Shown here piece after piece: positions 1-5,378 of a stretch of 5,378 nucleotides of DNA. The notes under the pieces were generated by a model. That model was not told where the DNA came from. It searched no databases and saw only the letters and a list, made by a program, of their open reading frames with translations. The stretch comes from an uncultured Chloroflexota bacterium. Lineage in GTDB: Bacteria; Chloroflexota; Anaerolineae; Aggregatilineales; Phototrophicaceae. Each line of letters begins with the position of its first letter. Position 1 is the first letter of the stretch. Made by a program: the position numbers and the translations under genes. The stretch lies in contig CAIVEA010000258.1 of the NCBI GenBank assembly GCA_903904765.1, forward strand, positions 1 to 5,378. The letters are read 5' to 3'.

Positions 1-1637
1 CTGAAGCCGTTCAGCGGCAGGATGTCCGTCACCGAAGGCTCGCCCAGTGTGATCGTGCCGGTCTTGTCCATCGCAACCACCTGCAAGCGTTGGGCGCTCT
101 CCAGCGCCTCGCTGTTCTTGAACAGGATGCCCATTTCCGCGCCGCGACCCGTGCCGACCATGATGGCGGTGGGCGTTGCCAGCCCTAAGGCGCACGGGCA
201 GGCGATCACCAGCACCGCGACGGCGTGTACCATTGCGGTGGTGAAGTCCACCTGTCCGATCACCATCCAGCCGAGGAAGGTGAGCGTTGCCAGAATCAGC
301 ACCGCTGGCACGAACACGCTGGACACCTGATCGGCCACGCGCTGAATGGGCGCTTTCGACCCCTGTGCCTGTTCGACCAACCGGATGATCTGCGCCAGCG
401 CGGTCTGCGAACCGACGTGCGTGGCTTCCATCACCAGCCGTCCCTGCTTGTTGACCGTTGCACCGATCACGTTGCTGCCCGTACTCTTGTTGACGGGCAG
501 GCTTTCGCCCGTCAGCATAGACTCGTCCACTGCCGAGCGCCCTTCGATCACCACGCCATCCACCGGAATGCGTTCGCCGGGGCGCACCACCAGCACATCA
601 CCGCCCATCACATCATCCACATTGACGGTCACTTCTTCCCCGTCGCGGAGCAGGGTGGCGGTTTTGGGCGCGAGGTTCATCAGCGCCTTGATTGCCTCAC
701 TGGTGCGGCCTTTGGCGCGGGCTTCCAGATACTTGCCGAAGGTGATGAGCACTAGAATGACTGCTGCGGTTTCAAAATACACATGTCCGCCGATGCTGTC
801 CGAAGCGCCCGCGAGGATGCCGACCAGCACCACCAGACTATAGATGTAGGCGGCCAGCGAACCGAGTGCGATCAGCGTGTCCATGTTGCTGGTGCGGTTG
901 CGGGCGGCTTTGTACGCACCCACGATGTACTGCCGCCCCACGATGATCTGAACGGGGGTCGCCAGCAAGCCGAACACAAACGGCCAACCGTTCCATAGCA
1001 GCCATGCCAGCGCCGGATTCACGCTGCTGGCGCTCATCGCCCCCATGCCCTCCATCGCCATGCTGCCCGACTGGCTCGCCATGACCAGATCACGCGCCAT
1101 GCTGATGACGAACAGCGGCACGGTGAATAGCGCCCCGATCTGAATCAAGCGGCGCTGGCGGTCAATTTCGGCCTGCCGCGCCTGTCGTTCGGCATCTTCC
1201 GGCGCGGCAGCGTTGGACAAGTCCAGCACGCCATAACCCGCGTTCTCGACGGCCTTCACGATATCGTTGCGGCGCACGCTGCCGGGTAAATAGGTGACGG
1301 TGGCCTTCTCGTTCGCCAGATTCACGTTGACCGACAGCACGCCTGCCTGCTTGCCCACAGCGCGTTCCACGTTGCGGACGCAACTGGCACAGGTCATGCC
1401 TGTGATCGGTAGTTCGATGGAAGCCTGCGCCACGCCGTAGCCAGCCTTCTCCACGCGCTCGATCAGGGTTGTGACCGCTGTTTGCGCTGGGTCGAAGGTC
1501 ACGGTGGCGCGTTCGGTGGCGAAATTGACGTTCGCCATCTCGATGCCGGGGGTTTTGGTCAGCGTGCGCTCGACGGTGCGGGCGCAGTTGGCGCAGGTCA
1601 TGCCGGTAATCGGCAGGTCAATTTGCGTGGTCGTCAT
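1..1637 (-). CDS. copA: Copper-exporting P1B-type ATPase CopA, N-terminal 545 residues (runs off left edge)
   Basis: This is an inner-membrane pump that uses ATP to export Cu(I) from the cytoplasm. The frame is open from ATG 1637 to the window edge and gives 545 residues; two-HMA CopA proteins are usually about 750-830 residues, so the nucleotide-binding domain, the last two membrane helices and the stop lie outside. Visible in order: HMA domain 1 with GMTCANC (Cys15, Cys18); HMA domain 2 with GMTCASC (Cys83, Cys86); membrane helices near 165-183, 208-232, 253-277 (preceded by NMDTLIALG) and 286-306; the actuator domain with TGES at 376-379; a helix near 439-460; the metal-site helix with CPC at 480-482 followed by [13 protein letters not shown]; and the phosphorylation motif DKTGT with Asp524. 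CPC plus two CxxC domains indicates Cu(I) or Ag(I) rather than Zn/Cd/Pb, which is a family-level inference because the diagnostic residues of the final helices are missing. The loop at 186-201 between the first two helices carries five Met residues. No copper regulator or chaperone gene is visible in the window. Confidence 0.96.
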   Translation of the reverse strand, partial: MTTTQIDLPITGMTCANCARTVERTLTKTPGIEMANVNFATERATVTFDPAQTAVTTLIERVEKAGYGVAQASIELPITGMTCASCVRNVERAVGKQAGVLSVNVNLANEKATVTYLPGSVRRNDIVKAVENAGYGVLDLSNAAAPEDAERQARQAEIDRQRRLIQIGALFTVPLFVISMARDLVMASQSGSMAMEGMGAMSASSVNPALAWLLWNGWPFVFGLLATPVQIIVGRQYIVGAYKAARNRTSNMDTLIALGSLAAYIYSLVVLVGILAGASDSIGGHVYFETAAVILVLITFGKYLEARAKGRTSEAIKALMNLAPKTATLLRDGEEVTVNVDDVMGGDVLVVRPGERIPVDGVVIEGRSAVDESMLTGESLPVNKSTGSNVIGATVNKQGRLVMEATHVGSQTALAQIIRLVEQAQGSKAPIQRVADQVSSVFVPAVLILATLTFLGWMVIGQVDFTTAMVHAVAVLVIACPCALGLATPTAIMVGTGRGAEMGILFKNSEALESAQRLQVVAMDKTGTITLGEPSVTDILPLNGF

Positions 1638-1644
1638 GGGGCAT

Positions 1645-1649
1645 ACCTC
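1645..1649 (-). promoter_or_regulatory. Shine-Dalgarno sequence of copA
   Basis: The minus strand reads GAGGT seven bases before the ATG at 1637. This supports that ATG over the out-of-frame ATG at 1644 that lies between them. I could not find a convincing -35/-10 pair for copA. Confidence 0.7.
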
Positions 1650-1720
1650 ATTTATCAAGTCAGCGGCATCAGTGCTTAGACGATGCGAGTCGGTCAATCC
1701 TCACGTTTAGCCGCAAGTGC

Positions 1721-1750
1721 TTCTCAAATCATCCGGTTTCAGTGTATAAC
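1721..1750 (+). promoter_or_regulatory. Candidate promoter for the O-antigen ligase-like gene
   Basis: A -35-like TTCTCA (1721-1726, four of six matches to TTGACA) is followed after 18 bases by TATAAC (1745-1750, five of six matches to TATAAT). Transcription would start near 1757, giving a leader of about 37 bases to ATG 1794. The -10 box overlaps the dyad at 1744-1772. The call rests on consensus matching alone. Confidence 0.4.
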
Positions 1751-1772
1751 TCCGCCGGAGTAGCGGCTATAC
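1744..1772. promoter_or_regulatory. Dyad symmetry in the copA / ligase intergenic region, possible operator
   Basis: The 29-base block begins with GTATA and ends with its exact complement TATAC. Overall 9 of 14 outer pairs are complementary about position 1758. Nested in its left part is a perfect 13-base palindrome, ACTCCGCCGGAGT (1749-1761). It lies over the -10 and start region of the candidate ligase promoter and about 107 bases upstream of copA's ATG. It could serve a repressor of either gene. It does not obviously match CueR or CopY sites that I know, so no regulator is named. Confidence 0.3.
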
Positions 1773-1793
1773 GCCAGATGGCGGGACTTGCTG

Positions 1794-3146
1794 ATGATGA
1801 CTTTCTGGACAGGACTGAACAAACGGCAGCGGGTGATGCACATCAGCATCTGGCTCACGCTGCTGCTGATCCCCACATGGCTCCGTTTCGATGGATTTGC
1901 GCCCTATTCGCTGCTGTACAGCGCCGGATTCTGGGTGTTCTGGCCTGCGTTGACGGCAGTGGGGGCGTGGGCGGCAGCGGGATTGCCCGGTCTGCGGGCG
2001 TTGTGGCACGACTCGCTGCGGCGGGGGTGGGCGCTGGCGTTGCTGGCGCTGGTGCTGTGGGCGGGGGCATCGTGGGCATGGGCATACACCCGTGAGTTCC
2101 GTCCGGCGGTCACGCCTGCTGCGGCGCTGGCGCTGGCGCTGGCGGCAGCTTTCGCGCTGGTGCTGAACTGCGCTGCGCCGCCGCGCCGTACCCTTGTCAT
2201 CGCGCTGGTGGTGGGGCTGGTGTGGAACAGCTTACTTGCCGGCCTGCAAACCGCATTGCAGCATGAGGTCGGGTTGGACGTGCTAGGCGAGTTCCGGCTG
2301 AATCCCCTCAAAAGCGGCACGGCGATTGTGCAATCCGGCACTGTGCGCTGGTTGCGTCCGTATGGGCTGTTGCCGCATCCCAATATCCTCGCGGGGTTTC
2401 TAGTGGTTGCGCTGCTGGTTGCGCTGGTCTGGACGCTGGCGCAATCCCGCTGGGGGGGGCTGGCTTTCGGCGCGGTGGTGGTCGGGGGCGGGCTGTGGGC
2501 GCTGTTCCTCACCTTCTCACGCGGGGCATGGATCGGGCTGGCGGTGGGATTGAGCCTTCTGCTGCCGTTCGCATGGCGTTTATTTCCGGCGCGGCATGGT
2601 TGGTGGAGCGCAGTGCGGTTGCGCGGCCTGTTGCTGCTGGGCGTGATGGTGGTGGCGGGCGGGTTGTTCCTGTTGCTATATCGTCCATTTCTGGCGGCGC
2701 GGGCAGGGGTAGGGGCGGAGTCGGTGGAGCAGCGTTCCACATCAGACCGGGCGGTGTATGAGCAGATCGCATTCGATTCGATTCAGCAATCGCCGCTGGT
2801 CGGCGTGGGCATTGGCAACTTCCCGTGGGTGGCGGCGGCAGTCCTTGCCAAGACCACCTTCGACTTGAAAGGGCAGCCGGTACACCATGTCCTCATCAGC
2901 GCGTGGGCGGAGTTAGGCGCGGTGGGTCTGCTGCTGCTGAGTGCGGCGCTGGCGTTGAGCGTGGAGGCGGCGCTGCGGGCGATCCGGCGTGCGCCGCCGG
3001 AGCAGGCGTTGCTGCGTGCCGCGCTGCTGGCGGGTGCGCTGGCGCTGCTGACGATCGGCCAATTTGATCACTATATCTGGACGCTGTTCCCGCTCCAGTT
3101 GTTGTGGTGGGTGCTGCTGACCGCTGCCAGCGGCGATACAGCTTAA
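1794..3146 (+). CDS. O-antigen ligase / polymerase family polytopic membrane protein (Wzy/WaaL-like)
   Basis: This integral membrane protein of 450 residues is rich in Leu, Ala, Val and Trp, with roughly 10-12 predicted helices. Family features (PF04932 type) are the segment LLPHPNILAGF (Pro194-His195-Pro196-Asn197), TFSRGAW with Arg243 at the start of a helix, a long extracytoplasmic loop at about 300-375 containing SPLVGVGIGNF (333-343), and VHHVLISAWAELG with His364/His365 before the final helices. In the WaaL/Wzy family, conserved Arg and His residues in such loops take part in glycan transfer from an undecaprenyl-linked donor on the outer face of the membrane. The substrate here cannot be deduced: surface polysaccharide polymerisation, glycan ligation or protein O-glycosylation are all possible. 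Start choice: ATG 1794 has GGGA seven bases upstream; ATG 1797 and TTG 1788 are alternatives. No other polysaccharide-synthesis gene is adjacent, so it looks like an isolated gene. Its stop codon overlaps that of the convergent esterase. Confidence 0.85.
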   Translation: MMTFWTGLNKRQRVMHISIWLTLLLIPTWLRFDGFAPYSLLYSAGFWVFWPALTAVGAWAAAGLPGLRALWHDSLRRGWALALLALVLWAGASWAWAYTREFRPAVTPAAALALALAAAFALVLNCAAPPRRTLVIALVVGLVWNSLLAGLQTALQHEVGLDVLGEFRLNPLKSGTAIVQSGTVRWLRPYGLLPHPNILAGFLVVALLVALVWTLAQSRWGGLAFGAVVVGGGLWALFLTFSRGAWIGLAVGLSLLLPFAWRLFPARHGWWSAVRLRGLLLLGVMVVAGGLFLLLYRPFLAARAGVGAESVEQRSTSDRAVYEQIAFDSIQQSPLVGVGIGNFPWVAAAVLAKTTFDLKGQPVHHVLISAWAELGAVGLLLLSAALALSVEAALRAIRRAPPEQALLRAALLAGALALLTIGQFDHYIWTLFPLQLLWWVLLTAASGDTA

Positions 3147-3946
3147 ACGGGCTGCTGCCACCCCTCGAATAGGTAGATCAATCCTTGCACGATTGCCCCC
3201 GGTTGGCTGGACACATGCCCGCCGAACGATTCTACATGCTTCATCTGCAAACCGGGGAAGGCACGTTTTTGCAGCCCCGCCACGAAGTCGCGCAGGTCGG
3301 CAACCATGTTGATCGGTTCGCCGCATTCTTCCCGCCCGACAGTGAAGAACACGCGGGCGGGCAGATCGTCGGCACGGTACGTTTCTAAGTAGCTGAAGGC
3401 ATGGCGCTGATCCCACCACAGCGACGGGCTGGCGATGATGTAACGCGAGAAGGTGTCCGGTTGGTGGAATAGGGTGTGTGTACCGAACAGGCCACCGAAG
3501 GAAATGCCCACGAAGGTGCGCCGCTGCGGGTCGGTATGGAACTCCGCATCAATGCGCGGCAGCAATTCTTCGCGCAGGAAGCGCAGGAAATTCGCTGCAC
3601 CACCGCCGAGTCGTCGTGTTGCTCCAGTGGGCGTTGGCATTGGATCGTCGGCTTCAGTGGGGACGTAATCGCGGGATCGCGGATTGCGTTCGTCTATGAC
3701 TGGGATTCCGTAGGCGGGAGATACCAGAATGGTCGGTGGGATGCGCTGTTCCAGTTCGAGTAGGCTGAGCGTATCCGCCATCAGCCCGAATGCGCCATCG
3801 CCATCCAGCGCCAGCAGAACCGGATAACGGTTGCCTTCGGTGGTATAGCCTTCGGGCAGGCGCACGTAAATCTTGAAGGTGTCGCCAACCGCGCTGGAGG
3901 CCATATCGAACTGCTGGGCGTTGTAAACCGGAACGGGCGTGACCAT
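3143..3946 (-). CDS. Alpha/beta-hydrolase esterase, IroE/BesA-like (COG2819, PF00756 putative esterase)
   Basis: This is a predicted soluble serine hydrolase of 267 residues; no signal peptide is apparent. It begins with the strand-rich FKIYVRLPEGY and continues with YPVLLALDGDGAFG (LDGD near 47-50). The nucleophile elbow is GISFGG with Ser149, followed by GLFGTHTLFHQPDTFSRYIIASPSLWWD, where SPSLWW at 173-178 is characteristic of this branch. The probable catalytic His244 is in SFGGHVSS near the C-terminus. The acid residue is not assigned. Known relatives hydrolyse siderophore trilactones (IroE, BesA), and the wider PF00756 family includes feruloyl and acetyl-xylan esterases. Its neighbours here are a LacI-type regulator and a sugar permease, not iron genes, so a carbohydrate-ester substrate is a reasonable but unproven guess. 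ATG 3946 is preferred because GAAAGGTGG lies five bases upstream; the in-frame GTG at 3955 falls inside that ribosome site. The gene is divergent from the LacI-type gene. Confidence 0.88.
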   Translation of the reverse strand: MVTPVPVYNAQQFDMASSAVGDTFKIYVRLPEGYTTEGNRYPVLLALDGDGAFGLMADTLSLLELEQRIPPTILVSPAYGIPVIDERNPRSRDYVPTEADDPMPTPTGATRRLGGGAANFLRFLREELLPRIDAEFHTDPQRRTFVGISFGGLFGTHTLFHQPDTFSRYIIASPSLWWDQRHAFSYLETYRADDLPARVFFTVGREECGEPINMVADLRDFVAGLQKRAFPGLQMKHVESFGGHVSSQPGAIVQGLIYLFEGWQQPV

Positions 3947-3951
3947 GTGTG

Positions 3952-3960
3952 CCACCTTTC
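3952..3960 (-). promoter_or_regulatory. Ribosome binding site of the esterase gene, decides the start
   Basis: The minus strand reads GAAAGGTGG, then five bases, then ATG at 3946. A start at GTG 3955 would overlap the site. The GTGG at its 3' end is complementary to CCAC (3961-3964) immediately upstream, allowing a four-pair hairpin with loop GAAAG that would partly cover the site. Confidence 0.7.
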
Positions 3961-3972
3961 GTGGGGAGGGAG

Positions 3973-3990
3973 GGGGCGAAAAAACACCCC
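3973..3990 (-). promoter_or_regulatory. Stem-loop in the esterase mRNA leader
   Basis: On the minus strand GGGGTG, a T6 loop and CGCCCC form a six-pair stem, including one G-U wobble. The plus-strand equivalent has a C-A mismatch at that pair, so the structure favours the esterase transcript. It is followed by a pyrimidine tract, CCCCCTCCCTCCCC (3963-3976), just ahead of the ribosome site. It does not look like a terminator, because the T-run is in the loop and none follows the stem. Confidence 0.4.
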
Positions 3991-4009
3991 GTTTGTGAAA
4001 AACAAAACG

Positions 4010-4038
4010 ATTCTAGCAATCTCTTGACAGAACCCCAA
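4010..4038 (-). promoter_or_regulatory. Candidate promoter for the esterase gene
   Basis: The minus strand has TTGGGG (4038-4033, weak -35), a 17-base spacer, then TAGAAT (4015-4010, five of six matches to the -10 consensus). Transcription would start near 4003, giving a leader of about 57 bases. The spacer contains the -35 box of the opposing promoter, so polymerase could probably occupy only one of them at a time. Confidence 0.4.
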
Positions 4039-4052
4039 ATCAGCGTTATCGT
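4024..4052 (+). promoter_or_regulatory. Promoter of the LacI-family regulator gene
   Basis: A perfect TTGACA -35 box (4024-4029) is followed after 17 bases by TATCGT (4047-4052, four of six matches to TATAAT). The start would be near 4059, inside the first operator, with a leader of about 45 bases. The -10 box abuts that operator, which fits repression of the gene by its own product or a related protein. Confidence 0.6.
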
Positions 4053-4068
4053 ACTAATACGTTTTAGT
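4053..4068. promoter_or_regulatory. LacI-family operator 1
   Basis: ACTAATACGTTTTAGT is a near-perfect 16-base palindrome with a central CG at 4060-4061. Seven of its eight base pairs match, the exception being T/T at the third pair; the symmetry extends one pair further to 4052/4069. A central CG step is typical of LacI/GalR operators, where the hinge-helix leucine intercalates. It covers the predicted transcription start of the adjacent LacI-type gene. Confidence 0.65.
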
Positions 4069-4081
4069 AATGCGTATTAGT
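4066..4081. promoter_or_regulatory. LacI-family operator 2, overlapping operator 1
   Basis: AGTAATGCGTATTAGT has a central CG at 4073-4074 and matches operator 1 at 13 of 16 positions. Its right half CGTATTAGT is the exact complement of the left half of operator 1 (ACTAATACG, 4053-4061). Its left half is weaker, with two mismatches. The two centres are 13 bases apart. It sits in the leader of the LacI-type gene. Confidence 0.5.
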
Positions 4082-4104
4082 TTCTTTTCTGGATTGTTTG
4101 TTTT

Positions 4105-5154
4105 ATGAAATTGCGTCGTGTAACCAGCAAGCAAGTCGCTGAACGGGCGGGTGTCTCGCAGACCACCGTCTCGTTCGTGCTAAATGACGCACCCAATAGC
4201 AATATCAGCGAAGAAACGCGCCAGCGGGTGTTTGATGCAGCACGGGAACTGAATTACGTGCCGGACATGGCGGCACGCAATCTGGCACGGGGGCGCAGCA
4301 GCACGATTGCGCTCATCCTTATCAAGCCGCACGAAAAAGTCTTTGCTGACCCTTATATCCCGAATGTAATCTCTGGCCTGAACCATGTGGCAAAGGCCAA
4401 CAACCTGCGTATTCTGGTGCATCAGGTGGAGACGCTCACCGGGACGAGTCAGTTGGATGCCGTTTCGGATTTGCTGCGGAGTGGTGAAGCGGCTGGTGCG
4501 ATCATCTCCGGTTGGATGCCCGAAGTATCCGAGGTGGCGCAGCCTTTGCTGGATGATGGTTATCCACTGGTATTGCTAGATATGCCCGATGCCCCCATCG
4601 AAGACATTCCGTGTGTCAGCATTGACCATCTCAGCGGTGTGCGGTTGCTGGCGCAATATCTGATCGAACTCGGTCACAGGCGCATCGGTTGCATCACCTA
4701 CGGGCCGATGAGTGATTTGCAGGTGCAGAAGCGGTTGACGGTGTTCCGTGAAACGCTGCTGGATGCCGATGTGCCGATCATCCCGGAGTTTTTGCGCTTG
4801 GGCGCGTATGACCCCGACAGCGGTTATGCGGCTGCCCTCTCGCTGCTGGATATGGACGAACCGCCTACTGCCATCTACTGCATGAACGATCTGATGGCGC
4901 TGGGCGCAATCGCGGCCATTCATGAACGCGGGCTACGTATCCCGGATGATATATCGGTCGTGGGCTACGACGATATGCGGTTTGCCCCGTATACCGTGCC
5001 GGCGCTGACCACCATGCGTGCCCCTGAATCCGAACTGGGCGAACGTGCTGGCGAACTGTTGATTAGTTTGATGAATAAGAAGACGCGCAAAGTTAAGCAG
5101 CAGGTTCTTCGCTCGCAGTTGATTATTCGCAACTCGTGTGCGGTTGTGCGATAG
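4105..5154 (+). CDS. LacI/GalR-family transcriptional regulator
   Basis: This complete 349-residue protein is about the usual length for the family. The N-terminal helix-turn-helix is at about 6-27 (VTSKQVAERAGVSQTTVSFVLND), followed by SEETRQRVFDAARELNYVPD and the hinge helix MAARNLARGRSS (about 55-66), where Leu60 corresponds to the intercalating hinge leucine of LacI. The periplasmic-binding-protein-like sensor domain (about 67-345) includes GAIISGW, HRRIGCITYG (191-200), PTAIYCMNDLMALGAI (254-269) and ISVVGYDDMRFAPYTVPALTTMR (283-305), all standard family landmarks. In the recognition helix, Gln19, Thr20 and Phe24 occupy the positions of LacI Tyr17, Gln18 and Arg22. It probably represses sugar-uptake genes and itself through the two operators upstream, with release by a sugar ligand that cannot be identified from sequence. 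There is no good ribosome site before ATG 4105, suggesting low expression. A sugar ABC permease follows 67 bases downstream. Confidence 0.94.
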   Translation: MKLRRVTSKQVAERAGVSQTTVSFVLNDAPNSNISEETRQRVFDAARELNYVPDMAARNLARGRSSTIALILIKPHEKVFADPYIPNVISGLNHVAKANNLRILVHQVETLTGTSQLDAVSDLLRSGEAAGAIISGWMPEVSEVAQPLLDDGYPLVLLDMPDAPIEDIPCVSIDHLSGVRLLAQYLIELGHRRIGCITYGPMSDLQVQKRLTVFRETLLDADVPIIPEFLRLGAYDPDSGYAAALSLLDMDEPPTAIYCMNDLMALGAIAAIHERGLRIPDDISVVGYDDMRFAPYTVPALTTMRAPESELGERAGELLISLMNKKTRKVKQQVLRSQLIIRNSCAVVR

Positions 5155-5201
5155 TTAAGCGCATTCGAGCGCCTGTAGACGCTGACTATCGAGCAGTTTT
5201 T
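5147..5201 (+). terminator. Possible intrinsic terminator or attenuator after the LacI-type gene
   Basis: CGATAGT (5149-5155) pairs perfectly with ACTATCG (5185-5191). After a small bulge, AGCG (5158-5161) pairs with CGCT (5180-5183), leaving an 18-base loop. A five-T run (5197-5201) follows six bases after the main stem, or immediately after GCAG if the outer TG/CA pairs form. The stem includes the TAG stop codon. The bulge, large loop and moderate GC content make it a weak terminator at best; partial read-through into the permease would fit. Confidence 0.4.
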
Positions 5202-5212
5202 AGAAGAGTTGT

Positions 5213-5217
5213 GGAGG
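5213..5217 (+). promoter_or_regulatory. Shine-Dalgarno sequence of the ABC permease gene
   Basis: GGAGG lies four bases before ATG 5222. It is a far stronger site than that of the upstream regulator gene and fixes the permease start. Confidence 0.8.
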
Positions 5218-5221
5218 TTTT

Positions 5222-5378
5222 ATGGCTGTTGTATCGAACTCGCGGCAAAAAAGCATTTTAGAACGCCTTGTAGATAACATCGCCAACCGCGAGGCGGTGT
5301 TGGGGTATCTATTCATTCTGCCCAGTTTGATCGGGTTTGTTGTCTTTTTTGCGGTTCCAGCCGTTCGCAGCGTGTTCA
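5222..5378 (+). CDS. Sugar ABC-transporter permease, CUT1/MalF-type, first 52 residues (runs off right edge)
   Basis: The frame is open from ATG 5222 to the window edge. After a cytoplasmic N-terminus of about 25 residues comes NREAVLGYLFILPSLIGFVV (22-41), then FFAVPAVRSVF. This is the typical first membrane helix of MalF/UgpA-like (CUT1, binding-protein-dependent) permeases, with the GYLFILPSLIGF and P-A-V-R-S pattern. Such proteins pair with a second permease, a substrate-binding lipoprotein and an MsmX/UgpC-type ATPase to import oligosaccharides or glycosides. No binding-protein gene sits between the regulator and this gene, so it would be downstream or elsewhere. The preceding 67 bases hold a possible terminator and no promoter that I can recognise, so transcription probably comes by read-through from the LacI-type gene. 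Confidence 0.85.
   Translation, partial: MAVVSNSRQKSILERLVDNIANREAVLGYLFILPSLIGFVVFFAVPAVRSVF

Noticed and set aside
225..843. Long plus-strand open frames across the copA region
   Set aside because: They lie opposite a clear CopA frame with all catalytic motifs. Their translations are rich in His, Arg and Thr with no recognisable domain, as expected for shadows in GC-rich DNA.
1642..1644. ATG just upstream of the copA start on the minus strand
   Set aside because: It is out of frame with CopA and too close to the ribosome site; ATG 1637 gives the standard CopA N-terminus.
2119..2150. GCGCTG-type short tandem repetition
   Set aside because: It encodes an Ala-Leu run inside a membrane helix and is explained by protein composition and codon use, not by a repeat element.
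1904..2740. 278-residue minus-strand open frame opposite the ligase-like gene
   Set aside because: Its composition is disordered (Ser, Arg, Pro, Asn, Thr) and it lacks motifs, whereas the plus strand encodes a coherent membrane protein with family motifs. It is a shadow.
2913..3419. Minus-strand open frame bridging the ligase and esterase genes
   Set aside because: It overlaps both supported genes in other frames, is rich in Arg and Gln, and has no ribosome site or domain.
3961..3976. G-run block (GGGG, GGG, GGGGG) as a possible G-quadruplex
   Set aside because: Only three runs of three or more G are present, so a standard four-run quadruplex is not supported; it is treated as the C-rich part of the esterase leader.
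3990..4009. CGTTTGTG / CAAAACG imperfect inverted repeat
   Set aside because: It needs a bulge, is A/T-rich, and would be cut by the predicted esterase transcription start. It is too weak to call.

Overview
The window reads as an ordinary bacterial chromosome segment, fairly GC-rich, with four substantial genes and the start of a fifth. The LacI-type regulator followed by a CUT1 sugar-transporter permease, and the regulator's TVSFVLN recognition helix, remind me of Chloroflexota (Anaerolineae-like) genomes. That assignment is an impression from protein style, not a demonstrated one.

Region 1 (1-1637, minus strand) is the N-terminal two thirds of a copper-exporting P1B-type ATPase (CopA). It has two heavy-metal-binding domains, a Met-rich extracytoplasmic loop, the TGES actuator motif, the CPC transport site and the DKTGT phosphorylation site. 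The gene runs off the left edge. The gap of about 150 bases to the next gene holds a candidate promoter for the rightward gene and a dyad that could be an operator.

Region 2 (1794-3146, plus strand) is a polytopic membrane protein of the O-antigen ligase / polymerase (Wzy/WaaL) family. It converges on region 3 (3143-3946, minus strand), an alpha/beta-hydrolase esterase of the IroE/BesA-like group (COG2819, PF00756). The stop codons of the two genes interlock in a single TTAA, so there is no room for a terminator between them.

Region 4 (3947-4104) is a compact divergent control region. It contains a perfect TTGACA -35 box for the rightward regulator, an opposing promoter for the esterase whose elements interlock with it, two overlapping LacI-type operators with central CG steps, and a structured pyrimidine-rich esterase leader.

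Region 5 (4105-5378, plus strand) is a complete LacI/GalR-family regulator, a possible terminator or attenuator hairpin, and the first 52 residues of a CUT1 sugar ABC-transporter permease. The simplest reading is a carbohydrate-uptake locus controlled by its own LacI-type repressor, with the divergent esterase possibly co-regulated. I found no CRISPR array, RNA gene, insertion sequence or clearly novel system. The most interesting part is the regulatory architecture at 3950-4105.
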